A DNA stretch of 64,000 nucleotides from a virus. The notes beneath the pieces are model-generated. The model saw only the letters and a list, made by a program, of their open reading frames with translations, ran no database searches and was not told the DNA's origin. A program made the translations under genes and the position numbers. The stretch covers positions 62,001-126,000 of the IMG/VR virus record IMGVR_UViG_3300020183_000013; one strand, written 5' to 3'. This document shows positions 48,441 to 57,541 of this stretch, piece after piece. Within the stretch, counting starts at the first letter, position 1, and each line of letters opens with the position of its first letter.

Positions 48441-50084
48441 ATGGCTGACCATTATCTAGGCAATCCTCTTCTTAAGAAGGCAAATACTGTTGTTGAATTT
48501 ACTGAAGAACAGGTTCTAGAGTTTGCTAGGTGTCAAGAAGATCCGATCTACTTTGCAAAAAATTATATTCAGATTGTCACATTGGATTATGGTTTACAAC
48601 CATTTAAACCATATCCTTTTCAGGAAACGATGATCGATCGTTTTCATAATCATAGATTTAATGTTTGTAAACTTCCAAGACAGTCTGGAAAGTCAACCAT
48701 CGTTGTTTCTTATCTTTTGCATTACGCAATTTTTAATGATAATGTAAATATTGCAATTCTTGCTAACAAAGCATCGACCGCAAAAGATCTACTAGATAGA
48801 TTGCAAACAGCATATGAAAATCTACCCAAGTGGTTACAGCAAGGTGTGATGACTTGGAACAAAGCTTCTTTGGAGTTGGAAAATGGGTCAAAAATTATTG
48901 CTGCTTCTACTAGCGCCTCTGCGGTACGCGGTGGATCTTATAATATTATATTCCTGGACGAATTTGCGTTTATTCCTAACCACATTGCTGATCAGTTTTT
49001 CAGTTCTGTTTATCCTACTATTTCATCTGGTAAAAACACTAAGGTAATTATTGTTTCTACCCCTCACGGGATGAATCATTTTTACAAAATTTGGCACGAT
49101 GCTGAAAGAAGTAAAAATGAGTATATTCCAACAGATGTTCATTGGTCTGAGGTTCCTGGTAGGGATGAAAAGTGGAAAGCACAAACTATTGCAAACACAT
49201 CAGAACAACAATTTAAGGTTGAGTTTGAGTGTGAATTCTTAGGATCTGTTGATACTTTGATTGCTCCTAGCAAATTGAGAAATCTTGTTTATGAGAATCC
49301 AAAGGCAAGAAATGCTGGATTAGATGTTTTCGATGATCCTATTGAGGAACACGATTACATTATTACTGTTGACGTTGCAAGAGGTGTTGGTAATGACTAC
49401 TCAGCATTTGTTGTAGTAGATATAACTAAATATCCACACGAAATAGTTGCAAAATATAGAAATAATGAAATAAAACCGATGCTTTTTCCAAGCATCATTC
49501 ACGACATAGCAAAAAGTTATAATAACGCTTATATTTTATGCGAAGTAAATGATATTGGAGATCAGGTTGCAAGTATTATTCAATATGATTTGGAATATAA
49601 TAATTTACTTATGTGCTCAATGAGGGGCAGGGCGGGGCAAATTGTTGGTCAAGGATTTTCTGGAAAGAAAACTCAACTTGGTGTAAAAATGTCTAAGACT
49701 GTTAAAAAAGTTGGATGCTTAAACTTAAAGACTTTAATCGAAGAAGAAAAGTTACTGTTTAAAGACTACGACATTATAAGTGAACTTACTACGTTTATTC
49801 AAAAAAACAATTCATTTGAAGCGGAAGATGGTTGCAATGACGATCTTGCAATGTGTTTAGTAATCTATTCTTGGTTAGTAGTTCAAGACTACTTCAAAGA
49901 ACTTACTGATCAAGATGTAAGAAAAAGATTATATGAAGAGCAGAAAAATCAAATTGAGCAAGATATGGCTCCATTTGGATTTGTAGTGGACGGTACTGAA
50001 GATAGTAGTTTCATAGATGAAACTGGTGAAAGATGGTTCACTGACGAATATGGCGATATGTCATATATGTGGGACTATGTTTAA
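48441..50084 (+). CDS. 17: Terminase large subunit gp17
   Basis: The packaging motor (547 aa; T4 gp17 is 610) has a Walker A PRQSGKST at residues 79-86, a Walker B IIFLDEFAF near 167-175, and a C-terminal RNase H-like nuclease with DVARGVGNDYSAFVVVD near 310 and further acidic residues such as DDLAMC near 470. It translocates DNA into the prohead and cuts it when full. The ribosome site AGGTCTTTATTAT before it is repeated before the gene at 55333. Confidence 0.96.
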   Translation: MADHYLGNPLLKKANTVVEFTEEQVLEFARCQEDPIYFAKNYIQIVTLDYGLQPFKPYPFQETMIDRFHNHRFNVCKLPRQSGKSTIVVSYLLHYAIFNDNVNIAILANKASTAKDLLDRLQTAYENLPKWLQQGVMTWNKASLELENGSKIIAASTSASAVRGGSYNIIFLDEFAFIPNHIADQFFSSVYPTISSGKNTKVIIVSTPHGMNHFYKIWHDAERSKNEYIPTDVHWSEVPGRDEKWKAQTIANTSEQQFKVEFECEFLGSVDTLIAPSKLRNLVYENPKARNAGLDVFDDPIEEHDYIITVDVARGVGNDYSAFVVVDITKYPHEIVAKYRNNEIKPMLFPSIIHDIAKSYNNAYILCEVNDIGDQVASIIQYDLEYNNLLMCSMRGRAGQIVGQGFSGKKTQLGVKMSKTVKKVGCLNLKTLIEEEKLLFKDYDIISELTTFIQKNNSFEAEDGCNDDLAMCLVIYSWLVVQDYFKELTDQDVRKRLYEEQKNQIEQDMAPFGFVVDGTEDSSFIDETGERWFTDEYGDMSYMWDYV

Positions 50085-50311
50085 TGGATGTAGATGATCA
50101 ATTTGAATTGGAACATTTATATTTGTCAGAAAGAAAATGTAAGTCCTGTGGACAAGTCAAAGATTTAATTGATGGATTTTATAGAATGCGAAAAAATAAA
50201 TATCAGTTGTCTTCCTATTCTTATGAGTGTAAAAGTTGCGCTATAAAAAGAGTTTCAGAATCTAGAAGAAATAAATCAGTGTCTTTTGTGTCAGAATACC
50301 CTGACTGGTGA
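50084..50311 (+). CDS. Zinc-finger protein, 75 aa
   Basis: Two CxxC pairs (CKSCGQVKDL and CKSCAIKR) flank a FYRMRKNKYQLSSYSYE section, forming a small treble-clef type finger seen in phage proteins and in domains attached to homing endonucleases. The ATG at 50084 overlaps the gp17 stop (TAATG). There is no nuclease domain here; it may be a stand-alone fragment or a gp17 partner. Confidence 0.7.
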   Translation: MDVDDQFELEHLYLSERKCKSCGQVKDLIDGFYRMRKNKYQLSSYSYECKSCAIKRVSESRRNKSVSFVSEYPDW

Positions 50312-50350
50312 TGTTCGTGCATTGTTTCTGCATATGAAATAACCCCTTTT

Positions 50351-50358
50351 TATAAATA
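50351..50358 (+). promoter_or_regulatory. Late promoter TATAAATA before gp18
   Basis: An exact TATAAATA lies 32 bp before the gp18 ATG, a typical distance for a T4 late promoter. It probably serves the tail sheath/tail tube genes. Confidence 0.75.
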
Positions 50359-50390
50359 ATTTCAGATAAACTGAGATTAGGAGAAATTAA

Positions 50391-52589
50391 ATGGCGACTC
50401 CTCAATTGTCTCCCGGCGTACTTATCCGTGAGGTTGATTTAACAGTAGGAAGAGCTGATAATGTACTGGATAATATCGGTGCAATTGCTGGTCCCTTTGC
50501 TATTGGTCCAGTAGATGAACCAATTGATATTACCACAGAAAACGAACTCATTAATGTTTTCGGTAAGCCTTTATCAACCGATGCCCAATATGAATATTGG
50601 ATGAGTGCATCCTCATTCCTTTCATATGGTGGTGTACTTAAGGTTGTAAGAACTAATGGTGACAATCTAGTTAACGCTAATGCTATTCGCAACGCAGCAG
50701 GCGTTTCAACCGCTGGAGAACCAGCATTAAAGATCAAGAACTTTGATGATTATGAAGCAAATTATGCTGATGATATTGCAAACTATATTTTTGCAGCAAA
50801 AACCCCAGGTGCTTGGTCAAATAACCTTAAAGTTTGTGTAATTGACGACAAGGCAGACCAAATTCTTCACGTTGGTGCTGCTGCAACCGCAATGGCACAA
50901 GTTGGTTTTGCAGTAACAACAGCATTGACTAATGTAGTTTCAACAGGAATTGGAACCACATCTCTCTTTAACGGTTATTTAAAGGGAATAATTACTGGAG
51001 TTGGTGCTAGCACTCTTGATGTTAAGATTGATTCCTTAGTTTCTTCCAATGGAACAGTAACAAAGGTTTCATATGCACCTAAAACACAGTTACAGTCATT
51101 TAAACCAGCAACTCCTGGTGGAACTTTAACTGTAAGTGTTGTTACCAACGCTGGAGTAGGAACTACAACAGCAAGTATTAACACTGGTTCTAACCCAATT
51201 TTAGACTGGTATGATAACCAAGTCCTACAACTAGAGAACACAGCAATTTACTGGAAGTCTATTGCTCCAAAACCAGGAACTTCTGCTTACACTACAGAAA
51301 GAAACGGTAAGAGCGATGAAATCCACATTGCAATCATTGACGATCTGGGAACGGTAACAGGTATTCAAGGAAACCTTGTAGAAAAGCATATTGGTCTTTC
51401 CAAGGCTCTAGATGCAGTTTCTGCAGTTAACTCACCACAAAAGATCTGGTGGAAGAACTACCTTGCACTATATTCAAACTATGTTTATGTTGGAGACAAC
51501 CCTTCAGATGATCTAAATGTAAATGAAGATGTTGTTCCTACTGGATTCAGCACCGCATTTACCGCATATACCACAACTCAAGGTTTGTGGAATGAAGTTG
51601 CACAAGACAAGGTTTACAGTGCATTAGGTAACGTAACCTATAAACTAACTGGAGGAAAGGACTATTCCGATCAAGGCGGAATGGTAGCTACTCTTGGTGA
51701 TCTAATCACTTCATACAATCTATTCTCAAATAGAGATGAAGTTCCTCTAGATTACCTGATTATGGGTCCTGGATTAACTAATAAGTTTGAATCACAAGCG
51801 AAAGCAAATCAACTTATTTCTATTGCAAATTCAAGAAAAGACTGTGTAGCAGTAATTTCTCCACACAGAGCTGACGTTGTTGACATTACTAACTCTGACA
51901 CACAAACTGACAACATTCTTGAGTTCTTCTCACCACTTTCATCAACATCATATGCTATCTTTGATAGTGGTTATAAGTACACCTACGATAGGTTTAATAA
52001 CAGGTTCCGTTATATTCCCTGCAATGCGGACGTTGCTGGTCTTTGTGTGAGAACTTCCATCTTTGCATATCCTTGGTTCTCACCTGCAGGACAGCAAAGA
52101 GGAATCTTAAACAATGCAATCAAACTTGCATACAATCCAAATAAGGCGCAGAGAGATCAACTTTATCCACAGAGAATTAATTCTATCGTGAACCAACCTG
52201 GAATTGGTATTCTTCTCTTCGGAGATAAGACTGCTCTGGGTTATGCTTCTGCTTTCGATAGAATTAATGTTCGCCGCCTGTTCCTGACCGTTGAGCAAGC
52301 ACTCGAAAGAACTGCTCAAGCACAACTGTTCGAATTGAATGATGAAATCACTAGAGCAAACTTTGTAAACATTGTTGAACCATATCTCCGCGACGTTCAG
52401 GCAAAGAGAGGTCTCTATGGTTTCCTCGTAAAATGTGACGCATCAAATAACACTCCTGACGTAATTGATAATAATGAATTCAGAGCTGATATCTTCCTGA
52501 AACCAGCTAAATCAATTAACTATGTGACTCTGACCTTCGTGGCAACTAGAACGGGAGTAAGTTTTGAAGAAGTTGCTGGCACAGTTTGA
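50391..52589 (+). CDS. 18: Tail sheath protein gp18
   Basis: The contractile sheath subunit (732 aa; T4 gp18 is 659). The N terminus LSPGVLIREVDLTVGRADNV and IGAIAGPFAIGPVDEPIDI are the sheath family start. The C terminus has NPNKAQRDQLYPQRINSIV, VEQALERTAQAQLFELNDE and FVNIVEPYLRDVQAKRGLYG, the conserved interlocking region. A GAGAA ribosome site and a TATAAATA late promoter precede it. Confidence 0.96.
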   Translation: MATPQLSPGVLIREVDLTVGRADNVLDNIGAIAGPFAIGPVDEPIDITTENELINVFGKPLSTDAQYEYWMSASSFLSYGGVLKVVRTNGDNLVNANAIRNAAGVSTAGEPALKIKNFDDYEANYADDIANYIFAAKTPGAWSNNLKVCVIDDKADQILHVGAAATAMAQVGFAVTTALTNVVSTGIGTTSLFNGYLKGIITGVGASTLDVKIDSLVSSNGTVTKVSYAPKTQLQSFKPATPGGTLTVSVVTNAGVGTTTASINTGSNPILDWYDNQVLQLENTAIYWKSIAPKPGTSAYTTERNGKSDEIHIAIIDDLGTVTGIQGNLVEKHIGLSKALDAVSAVNSPQKIWWKNYLALYSNYVYVGDNPSDDLNVNEDVVPTGFSTAFTAYTTTQGLWNEVAQDKVYSALGNVTYKLTGGKDYSDQGGMVATLGDLITSYNLFSNRDEVPLDYLIMGPGLTNKFESQAKANQLISIANSRKDCVAVISPHRADVVDITNSDTQTDNILEFFSPLSSTSYAIFDSGYKYTYDRFNNRFRYIPCNADVAGLCVRTSIFAYPWFSPAGQQRGILNNAIKLAYNPNKAQRDQLYPQRINSIVNQPGIGILLFGDKTALGYASAFDRINVRRLFLTVEQALERTAQAQLFELNDEITRANFVNIVEPYLRDVQAKRGLYGFLVKCDASNNTPDVIDNNEFRADIFLKPAKSINYVTLTFVATRTGVSFEEVAGTV

Positions 52590-52621
52590 TTTTTAAATAA
52601 ACTTAACAGGAGATTAAACCA

Positions 52622-53236
52622 ATGGCACAAATCAGAAGTCTTTCCGAATTTAAAACTAAATTGAGTGGTGGCGGTGTTCGCCCAAATCTATTTGAAGTCA
52701 CTTTGCCATCGCTTCCTCCAGGAGTACAACCTCAGATTGGAGTTCAGGGTGACGGTGATGGGGTATATGATGCACAAAAGTTTCCATTTTTATGTAAAGC
52801 AGCTGCTCTTCCCGCTTCTAACATTGCACCAATTGATGTGCCCTTTAGAGGTCGTATCTTAAAGGTAGCTGGTGACAGAACCTTTGATACTTGGACTATC
52901 ACTGTTATTAATGATGAAGACTTTATGTACAGAAGAGTATTTGAGTCTTGGATGCAAAACATTGCTCAGTATTCGGATCACAGCGGTCTCACCGAACCCA
53001 ATTCATATATGACAAGTGCTACAGTGAGACAGTTGGGTCGTGGTGCTGTTAATTCAGAAGTTGGTAAAGGAAGTGGTGGAAATGCAAACATACTTGCTCA
53101 ATATGAGTTTGTAGACATTTTCCCAACTAACATTTCACAGATTGATTTATCTTATGATACTTCTGATACTATAGAAGAATTTACTGTGGAATTCCAAGTT
53201 CAGTTCTGGTATCCTACCGCTCCAAAAGAATCATAA
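52622..53236 (+). CDS. 19: Tail tube protein gp19
   Basis: The tail tube subunit (204 aa; T4 gp19 is 163). It carries LFEVTLPSLPPGV, KAAALPASNIAPIDVPFRGR and DRTFDTWTITVINDEDFMYR, the family's core, and ends with VEFQVQFWYPT. The gap from gp18 contains a TTTAAATAAACTT late-type motif and a strong AGGAGA ribosome site. Gp19 hexamers stack inside the sheath. Confidence 0.95.
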   Translation: MAQIRSLSEFKTKLSGGGVRPNLFEVTLPSLPPGVQPQIGVQGDGDGVYDAQKFPFLCKAAALPASNIAPIDVPFRGRILKVAGDRTFDTWTITVINDEDFMYRRVFESWMQNIAQYSDHSGLTEPNSYMTSATVRQLGRGAVNSEVGKGSGGNANILAQYEFVDIFPTNISQIDLSYDTSDTIEEFTVEFQVQFWYPTAPKES

Positions 53237-53264
53237 ATATTAGAATAGAAGTTAAACTTTAATA

Positions 53265-54956
53265 ATGGCAAAACTCTTTGGATTTTCAATTGAGGATAAT
53301 CAATCCCAATCTCCTGGCGTAGTATCCCCCGTTCCTCAAAATAATGAGGACGGGGTTGATCATTACTTAACGTCAGGATTTTTTGGTTCATATGTAGATA
53401 TTGAAGGTGTTTATAGAACTGAATTTGATTTGATAAAAAGATATCGTGAAATGGCTCTTCACCCAGAAGTTGATAGCGCCATTGAAGATATTATTAGTGA
53501 GGCTATCGTATCAGATACTTATGATAGTCCTATTGAAATTGAACTTTCAAATTTGAATGCAAGTGATGGTATCAAAAGAAAGATTAGAGAAGAATTTAAG
53601 CATATCTTAGATTTATTAGATTTTGACAAGAAAGCACACGAGATCTATAGAAATTGGTATATTGACGGTAGATTGTATTATCATAAAGTAATCGATCTCA
53701 AAAATCCCCAAGAGGGAATCCAAGAACTTCGATACATCGACGCATTAAAGATGCGTTATGTACGTCAACAAAAAAAGAATTCGAAAGAAAATAATTCAAT
53801 TAAAATTGGAGGAATTGGAGTTCAAAATCCAGAGGACTATATGTTCCCTGAGATTGAAGAGTATTTTCAATACAATCCAAAACTTGCAACAACAGCTGGC
53901 GCGACAGGTATGTCAAATCAGTCTGTTGGTGGCGGAATCAAAATTGCAAAAGACGCAATTACATATTGCACGTCAGGTTTGGTAGATAGAAATAAAGGAA
54001 CAGTTCTTTCATATCTCCATAAAGCAATTAAGTCTCTCAATCAACTTCGTATGATTGAAGATTCTTTGGTCATCTATCGTTTGTCAAGGGCTCCAGAAAG
54101 AAGAATTTTCTATATTGATGTAGGTAATCTTCCAAAAGTAAAGGCAGAACAATATCTACGTGATGTTATGATGCGTTATCGTAATAAACTAGTTTATGAT
54201 GCATCAACTGGAGAAATTCGGGATGATAAGAAATTTATGAGTATGCTTGAGGATTTCTGGTTGCCTCGCCGTGAAGGTGGTAGAGGAACTGAAATCTCAA
54301 CTTTACCTGGTGGACAAAATCTTGGTGAAATTACTGACATTAATTATTTCCAGAAAAAATTATACAAGTCTCTGAATGTACCTTCATCTAGAATTGAAGG
54401 CGAAGGTGGATTTAACCTAGGAAGATCTTCAGAAATTCTACGTGATGAACTTAAGTTTACTAAATTTGTAGGACGCTTGAGAAAGCGTTTTGCAAATATG
54501 TTTAATGATATGTTGAGAACACAGTTGCTTCTCAAAAATATTATTACCCCAGAAGATTGGGAAAAAATGAGTGAGCATATTCAATATGATTTCTTATATG
54601 ACAACCATTTCTCCGAACTAAAGGATGCAGAACTCCTAACAGAAAGACTAAATCTAGTAGCAACTGCGGAACCTTATGTTGGTAAGTACTACTCGCAAGA
54701 TTATATTAGACGCAAAATTTTACGTCAGACTGATCAAGAAATTGTTGAACAAGATGTACTTATTCAGAAAGAAATTGATGATGGGGTAATTCCAGATCCA
54801 AATGCACCTATTGACCCAGCAACAGGACAACCAATGGAACCTGGAATGGATTTGGGTCAACCAGTAGTTGAACCAGATTTAGAATCACAAGGTAATGCAA
54901 CAGTTGCTGATGGAAAATCTGCAGAAATGAAAACCCCTAAGGGTGGAGAGATATAA
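53265..54956 (+). CDS. 20: Portal protein gp20
   Basis: The head portal (563 aa; T4 gp20 is 524). Diagnostic stretches are REMALHPEVDSAIEDIISEA, RNWYIDGRLYYHKVIDLKNP, EDSLVIYRLSRAPERRIFYI and RRREGGRGTEI-like PRREGGRGTEISTLPGGQNL. Twelve copies make the DNA entry ring and nucleate the prohead. The C terminus is acidic and Pro-rich. A TATAAATA overlaps its stop region and serves the next gene. Confidence 0.95.
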   Translation: MAKLFGFSIEDNQSQSPGVVSPVPQNNEDGVDHYLTSGFFGSYVDIEGVYRTEFDLIKRYREMALHPEVDSAIEDIISEAIVSDTYDSPIEIELSNLNASDGIKRKIREEFKHILDLLDFDKKAHEIYRNWYIDGRLYYHKVIDLKNPQEGIQELRYIDALKMRYVRQQKKNSKENNSIKIGGIGVQNPEDYMFPEIEEYFQYNPKLATTAGATGMSNQSVGGGIKIAKDAITYCTSGLVDRNKGTVLSYLHKAIKSLNQLRMIEDSLVIYRLSRAPERRIFYIDVGNLPKVKAEQYLRDVMMRYRNKLVYDASTGEIRDDKKFMSMLEDFWLPRREGGRGTEISTLPGGQNLGEITDINYFQKKLYKSLNVPSSRIEGEGGFNLGRSSEILRDELKFTKFVGRLRKRFANMFNDMLRTQLLLKNIITPEDWEKMSEHIQYDFLYDNHFSELKDAELLTERLNLVATAEPYVGKYYSQDYIRRKILRQTDQEIVEQDVLIQKEIDDGVIPDPNAPIDPATGQPMEPGMDLGQPVVEPDLESQGNATVADGKSAEMKTPKGGEI

Positions 54957-54959
54957 ATA
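54952..54959 (+). promoter_or_regulatory. Late promoter TATAAATA overlapping the gp20 stop
   Basis: An exact TATAAATA octamer includes the gp20 stop codon TAA (54954-54956), 27 bp before the gp67-like ATG. It should drive gp67, the 41-aa gene and possibly gp21. Confidence 0.7.
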
Positions 54960-54986
54960 GCAGAAGATTTTCAATCTACAATTACT

Positions 54987-55154
54987 ATGGACGAATTAAT
55001 GGATATAATTGTGGCTGACGAGTCACCGTCACAAATTAGCGATAAAATCAAAGATCTTCTATTTTCAAAAGCCGCAGAAAAGGTTGATTCATTCAGACCA
55101 GCCGTTGCAGCGACTCTATTTGGTGAAGAGGAAGAAGAAACCGAAGAGGAATAA
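54987..55154 (+). CDS. 67: Prohead core protein gp67-like, 55 aa
   Basis: A small protein (MDELMDIIVADESPSQISDK and an acidic EEEEETEEE end) in the gp67 position between portal and protease. T4 gp67 is 80 aa, acidic, and part of the scaffolding core. Sequence similarity is weak at this size; the assignment rests on position, size and the acidic C terminus. Confidence 0.7.
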   Translation: MDELMDIIVADESPSQISDKIKDLLFSKAAEKVDSFRPAVAATLFGEEEEETEEE

Positions 55155-55156
55155 AA

Positions 55157-55282
55157 ATGAAATCATTCAAGCAATTTATATCTGAATCGGTTAATATTGC
55201 TGGTGATTTTACAGGAAATCTTTATATTAATTCTCAACCAGAACAACCACAACAAGTTGGTGAGAGTTATGTTGCTAATTAA
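55157..55282 (+). CDS. Small protein with T4-like capsid-targeting peptide, 41 aa
   Basis: The N terminus MKSFKQFISES closely follows the capsid-targeting sequence of T4 internal proteins (MKTYQEFIAEA, as I recall it). Cleavage after FISE would match the gp21 rule (I/L-x-E before A/G/S). The remainder (VNIAGDFTGNLYINSQPEQP) is short and polar. It lies directly between gp67 and the cleavage protease gene. A packaged peptide or core component is the inferred role. Confidence 0.7.
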   Translation: MKSFKQFISESVNIAGDFTGNLYINSQPEQPQQVGESYVAN

Positions 55283-55332
55283 GAACGAATTATAAGAAAT
55301 AATAAATAACTTATAAGGTCTTTATTATACCA

Positions 55333-55599
55333 ATGCAAAGAACAAAAATAATTGAAACTGAAGTTGCTACAAGCACAACGGCTGGGACTGCAACTAGCAT
55401 TAGTAGTGCTAGTTGTGTGAGACTTCATAATAATACTGCAGGTATAGTTACTGTTGGTGTTTCGACTGTAGTTGGAGCAGCATCTACTAATTATTTTTCA
55501 ATGCCTGCGAGTTCGATTGAATTTTTAGAAAAACTTCCATCTGATGTTATTTGGACATCTTCAGCAATTAAGGCATCAAAAGTAGGACTTACCAACTAA
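55333..55599 (+). CDS. Hypothetical structural-region protein, 88 aa
   Basis: A Thr/Ser/Ala-rich protein (TEVATSTTAGTATSISSASC) with small beta-strand patterns (VRLHNNTAGIVTVGV, YFSMPASSIEFLEKLPSD). It looks like a small virion beta-sandwich or decoration protein, based on composition only. A TAATAAATAA late-type motif and an AGGTCTTTATTAT ribosome region precede it; gp21 follows after 4 bp. Confidence 0.7.
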   Translation: MQRTKIIETEVATSTTAGTATSISSASCVRLHNNTAGIVTVGVSTVVGAASTNYFSMPASSIEFLEKLPSDVIWTSSAIKASKVGLTN

Positions 55600-55603
55600 A
55601 ACA

Positions 55604-56254
55604 ATGAAACTAATCAGAGAAGAAATCGAAAAAGTAGAAGTTCTCACTGAAGAATCTGATGGTAAAAAATCTCTTTTTATTAAAGGAATTTTTCTTCAGG
55701 CTGAACAGGTAAACAGAAACGGTAGAGTATACCGTATGCCTGTAATGGAAAGAGAAGTTAACCGATACAATGAGCAGTATGTTCAAAAAGGTCGTGCTCT
55801 AGGAGAACTTGGCCACCCAGATGGTCCAACAGTTAACTTGGATAGAGTTTCTCACAAGATTGTAGAACTTCAACGTGAAGGTAACAACTTCATTGGTAAG
55901 GCTCAAATCCTGTCAACTCCAATGGGAAAGATTGCAGAATCTCTTTTAAGTGATGGAGTAACTCTTGGTGTTTCTTCTCGTGGAATTGGTTCATTGAGAG
56001 AAACCAGAGAAGGATATAAGGAAGTTGGTGAAGACTTTATGCTTGCAACTGCTGCTGATATCGTAGCAGATCCTTCCGCTCCTGACGCTTTTGTTCAGGG
56101 AATTATGGAAGGAAAGGAATGGATTTGGGATGGTGGTGTTCTACGTGAAAAACTTGCCGAGAACACTAGAAGAAGAATTAACACTTTAGTTGATCAAAGA
56201 AAACTTGAAGAGCATAAAATTAAACTCTTCAACGATTTCTTAAATTCACTATAA
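55604..56254 (+). CDS. 21: Prohead core protease gp21
   Basis: The maturation protease (216 aa; T4 gp21 is 212) is a herpesvirus-protease-like serine enzyme. The catalytic His is in RALGELGHPDG near residue 66 and the catalytic Ser in GVSSRGIGS near 125; the N-terminal substrate loop has QAEQVNRNGRVYRM. It cleaves gp22, gp23 and small core proteins after x-x-Glu sites. Position between the core proteins and gp22/gp23 is as in T4. Confidence 0.95.
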   Translation: MKLIREEIEKVEVLTEESDGKKSLFIKGIFLQAEQVNRNGRVYRMPVMEREVNRYNEQYVQKGRALGELGHPDGPTVNLDRVSHKIVELQREGNNFIGKAQILSTPMGKIAESLLSDGVTLGVSSRGIGSLRETREGYKEVGEDFMLATAADIVADPSAPDAFVQGIMEGKEWIWDGGVLREKLAENTRRRINTLVDQRKLEEHKIKLFNDFLNSL

Positions 56255-56273
56255 TTAGTGTAATTTATCATAT

Positions 56274-56281
56274 TATAAATA
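56274..56281 (+). promoter_or_regulatory. Late promoter TATAAATA before gp22
   Basis: An exact TATAAATA lies 36 bp before the gp22 ATG. It is the probable late promoter of the gp22-gp23 pair, since no such motif is seen between those genes. Confidence 0.8.
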
Positions 56282-56317
56282 AATATAGATTTAATAAAGG
56301 TAAATCGGAGAGTTCAA

Positions 56318-57499
56318 ATGTCTCGTGGTACACAATTACAAGAAATGGAAGTAGGCACAAAGCAATCCAAAACTGCCGTTAATGTTAATGCTAAGGCAGC
56401 AGATCCAATGCCTAAGGCTGGAAGCAATGCTTCTAATGTAATGGTTGATGGTCAAACTGGCAGTTGGGAAGATCTTGGAGGTCCTACTCCAGACAACTAC
56501 AGACCAGATGATGAGTCTGCTCATCTCAAAACACCCGGTGCAGCACTTAAGCAAGTTAAGAATGTTGTAACTAAGGGTGCTAAAGCAGCAGATGCAATGG
56601 GTCACTTAAAGCCTGGTGCTGTTAAGGAAGAAGAAGATTATGAGGATGAGGATCTTGTTGATGAAGAAGAACTCGAAGATGAAGAGGTAGTTTCCGAAGC
56701 CGAGGAAAAGGAAGAGGATGAAGATGAAGAGGATGAAGATGAAGAGGATGAAGAAGAAATGAAGGAAGAGTTTGACATCGATGAAGATGTCAATGCACTT
56801 CTTTCTGGTGAAGAACTCTCCGAAGAATTCCAAGAGAAAGCGAAAACTATTTTCGAAGCTGCTCTCAGAAGTAAGGTTTCCGATATTAAAGAAACTTTAG
56901 AAGTTCAATATGAAGAGCGCCTTATTGAAGAGGTTGCTGAAATTAAGACCGTTCTTGAAGAGCGTGTCGATGCATACCTAGAGTATGTTGCCGAAGAATG
57001 GATGACCGAGAATCAACTAGCAGTTGAGCAAGGTCTGAAGGAAGAACTCTCAGAGTCATTCCTCTCAGGTCTGAAAGGTCTTTTTGAAGAACATTATGTA
57101 ACAATCCCTGAAGAAAAATATGATATACTCCATAGCATGGTAGAAAAACTTGATGAAATGGAAGAAAAACTCAACGAGCAAATTGAGAAAAATATCCATC
57201 TGAACAAGCGTCTCGCAGAGTCGGTTGCAGAAGGAATCTTTGATGAGATTTCTGAGGGTCTAGCACTTTCTCAGAAAGATAAGCTCGCTTCACTTGCCGA
57301 AAGTGTTGAGTTTGAAAGTGAGGCACAATATCGTGAAAAACTGGAAACTCTGAAGGAATCATATTTTCCTTCAAAGGCAGTTTCTCCAAAGGCAAAAACT
57401 GAAACTCTTTCTGAAGGAGTAGACGTTGCTCCTGAGTATTACTCAGATTCAATGAATGCTTATCTAAAAGCTCTTTCAGTTACTTCGCCCAAAAACTGA
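56318..57499 (+). CDS. 22: Prohead scaffold protein gp22
   Basis: The scaffold (393 aa; T4 gp22 is 269) is mostly helical and charged. About residues 102-156 form an almost pure Glu/Asp run, encoded by GAA/GAT repeats. The C-terminal half is coiled coil (EEHYVTIPEEKYDILHSMVE, LNEQIEKNIHLNKRLAESVA), as in gp22 of cyanophages. It is degraded by gp21 during maturation. Several Glu-rich sites fit such cleavage. Confidence 0.9.
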   Translation: MSRGTQLQEMEVGTKQSKTAVNVNAKAADPMPKAGSNASNVMVDGQTGSWEDLGGPTPDNYRPDDESAHLKTPGAALKQVKNVVTKGAKAADAMGHLKPGAVKEEEDYEDEDLVDEEELEDEEVVSEAEEKEEDEDEEDEDEEDEEEMKEEFDIDEDVNALLSGEELSEEFQEKAKTIFEAALRSKVSDIKETLEVQYEERLIEEVAEIKTVLEERVDAYLEYVAEEWMTENQLAVEQGLKEELSESFLSGLKGLFEEHYVTIPEEKYDILHSMVEKLDEMEEKLNEQIEKNIHLNKRLAESVAEGIFDEISEGLALSQKDKLASLAESVEFESEAQYREKLETLKESYFPSKAVSPKAKTETLSEGVDVAPEYYSDSMNAYLKALSVTSPKN

Positions 57500-57541
57500 A
57501 ATTAACATTAAACAAACACACTTTTAAAGAGGTAAACGCAA

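Noticed and set aside
56618-56780. GAA/GAT repeat tract as a separate repeat element
   Set aside because: It is the coding sequence of the acidic run in the gp22 scaffold, in frame with both ends of the protein.
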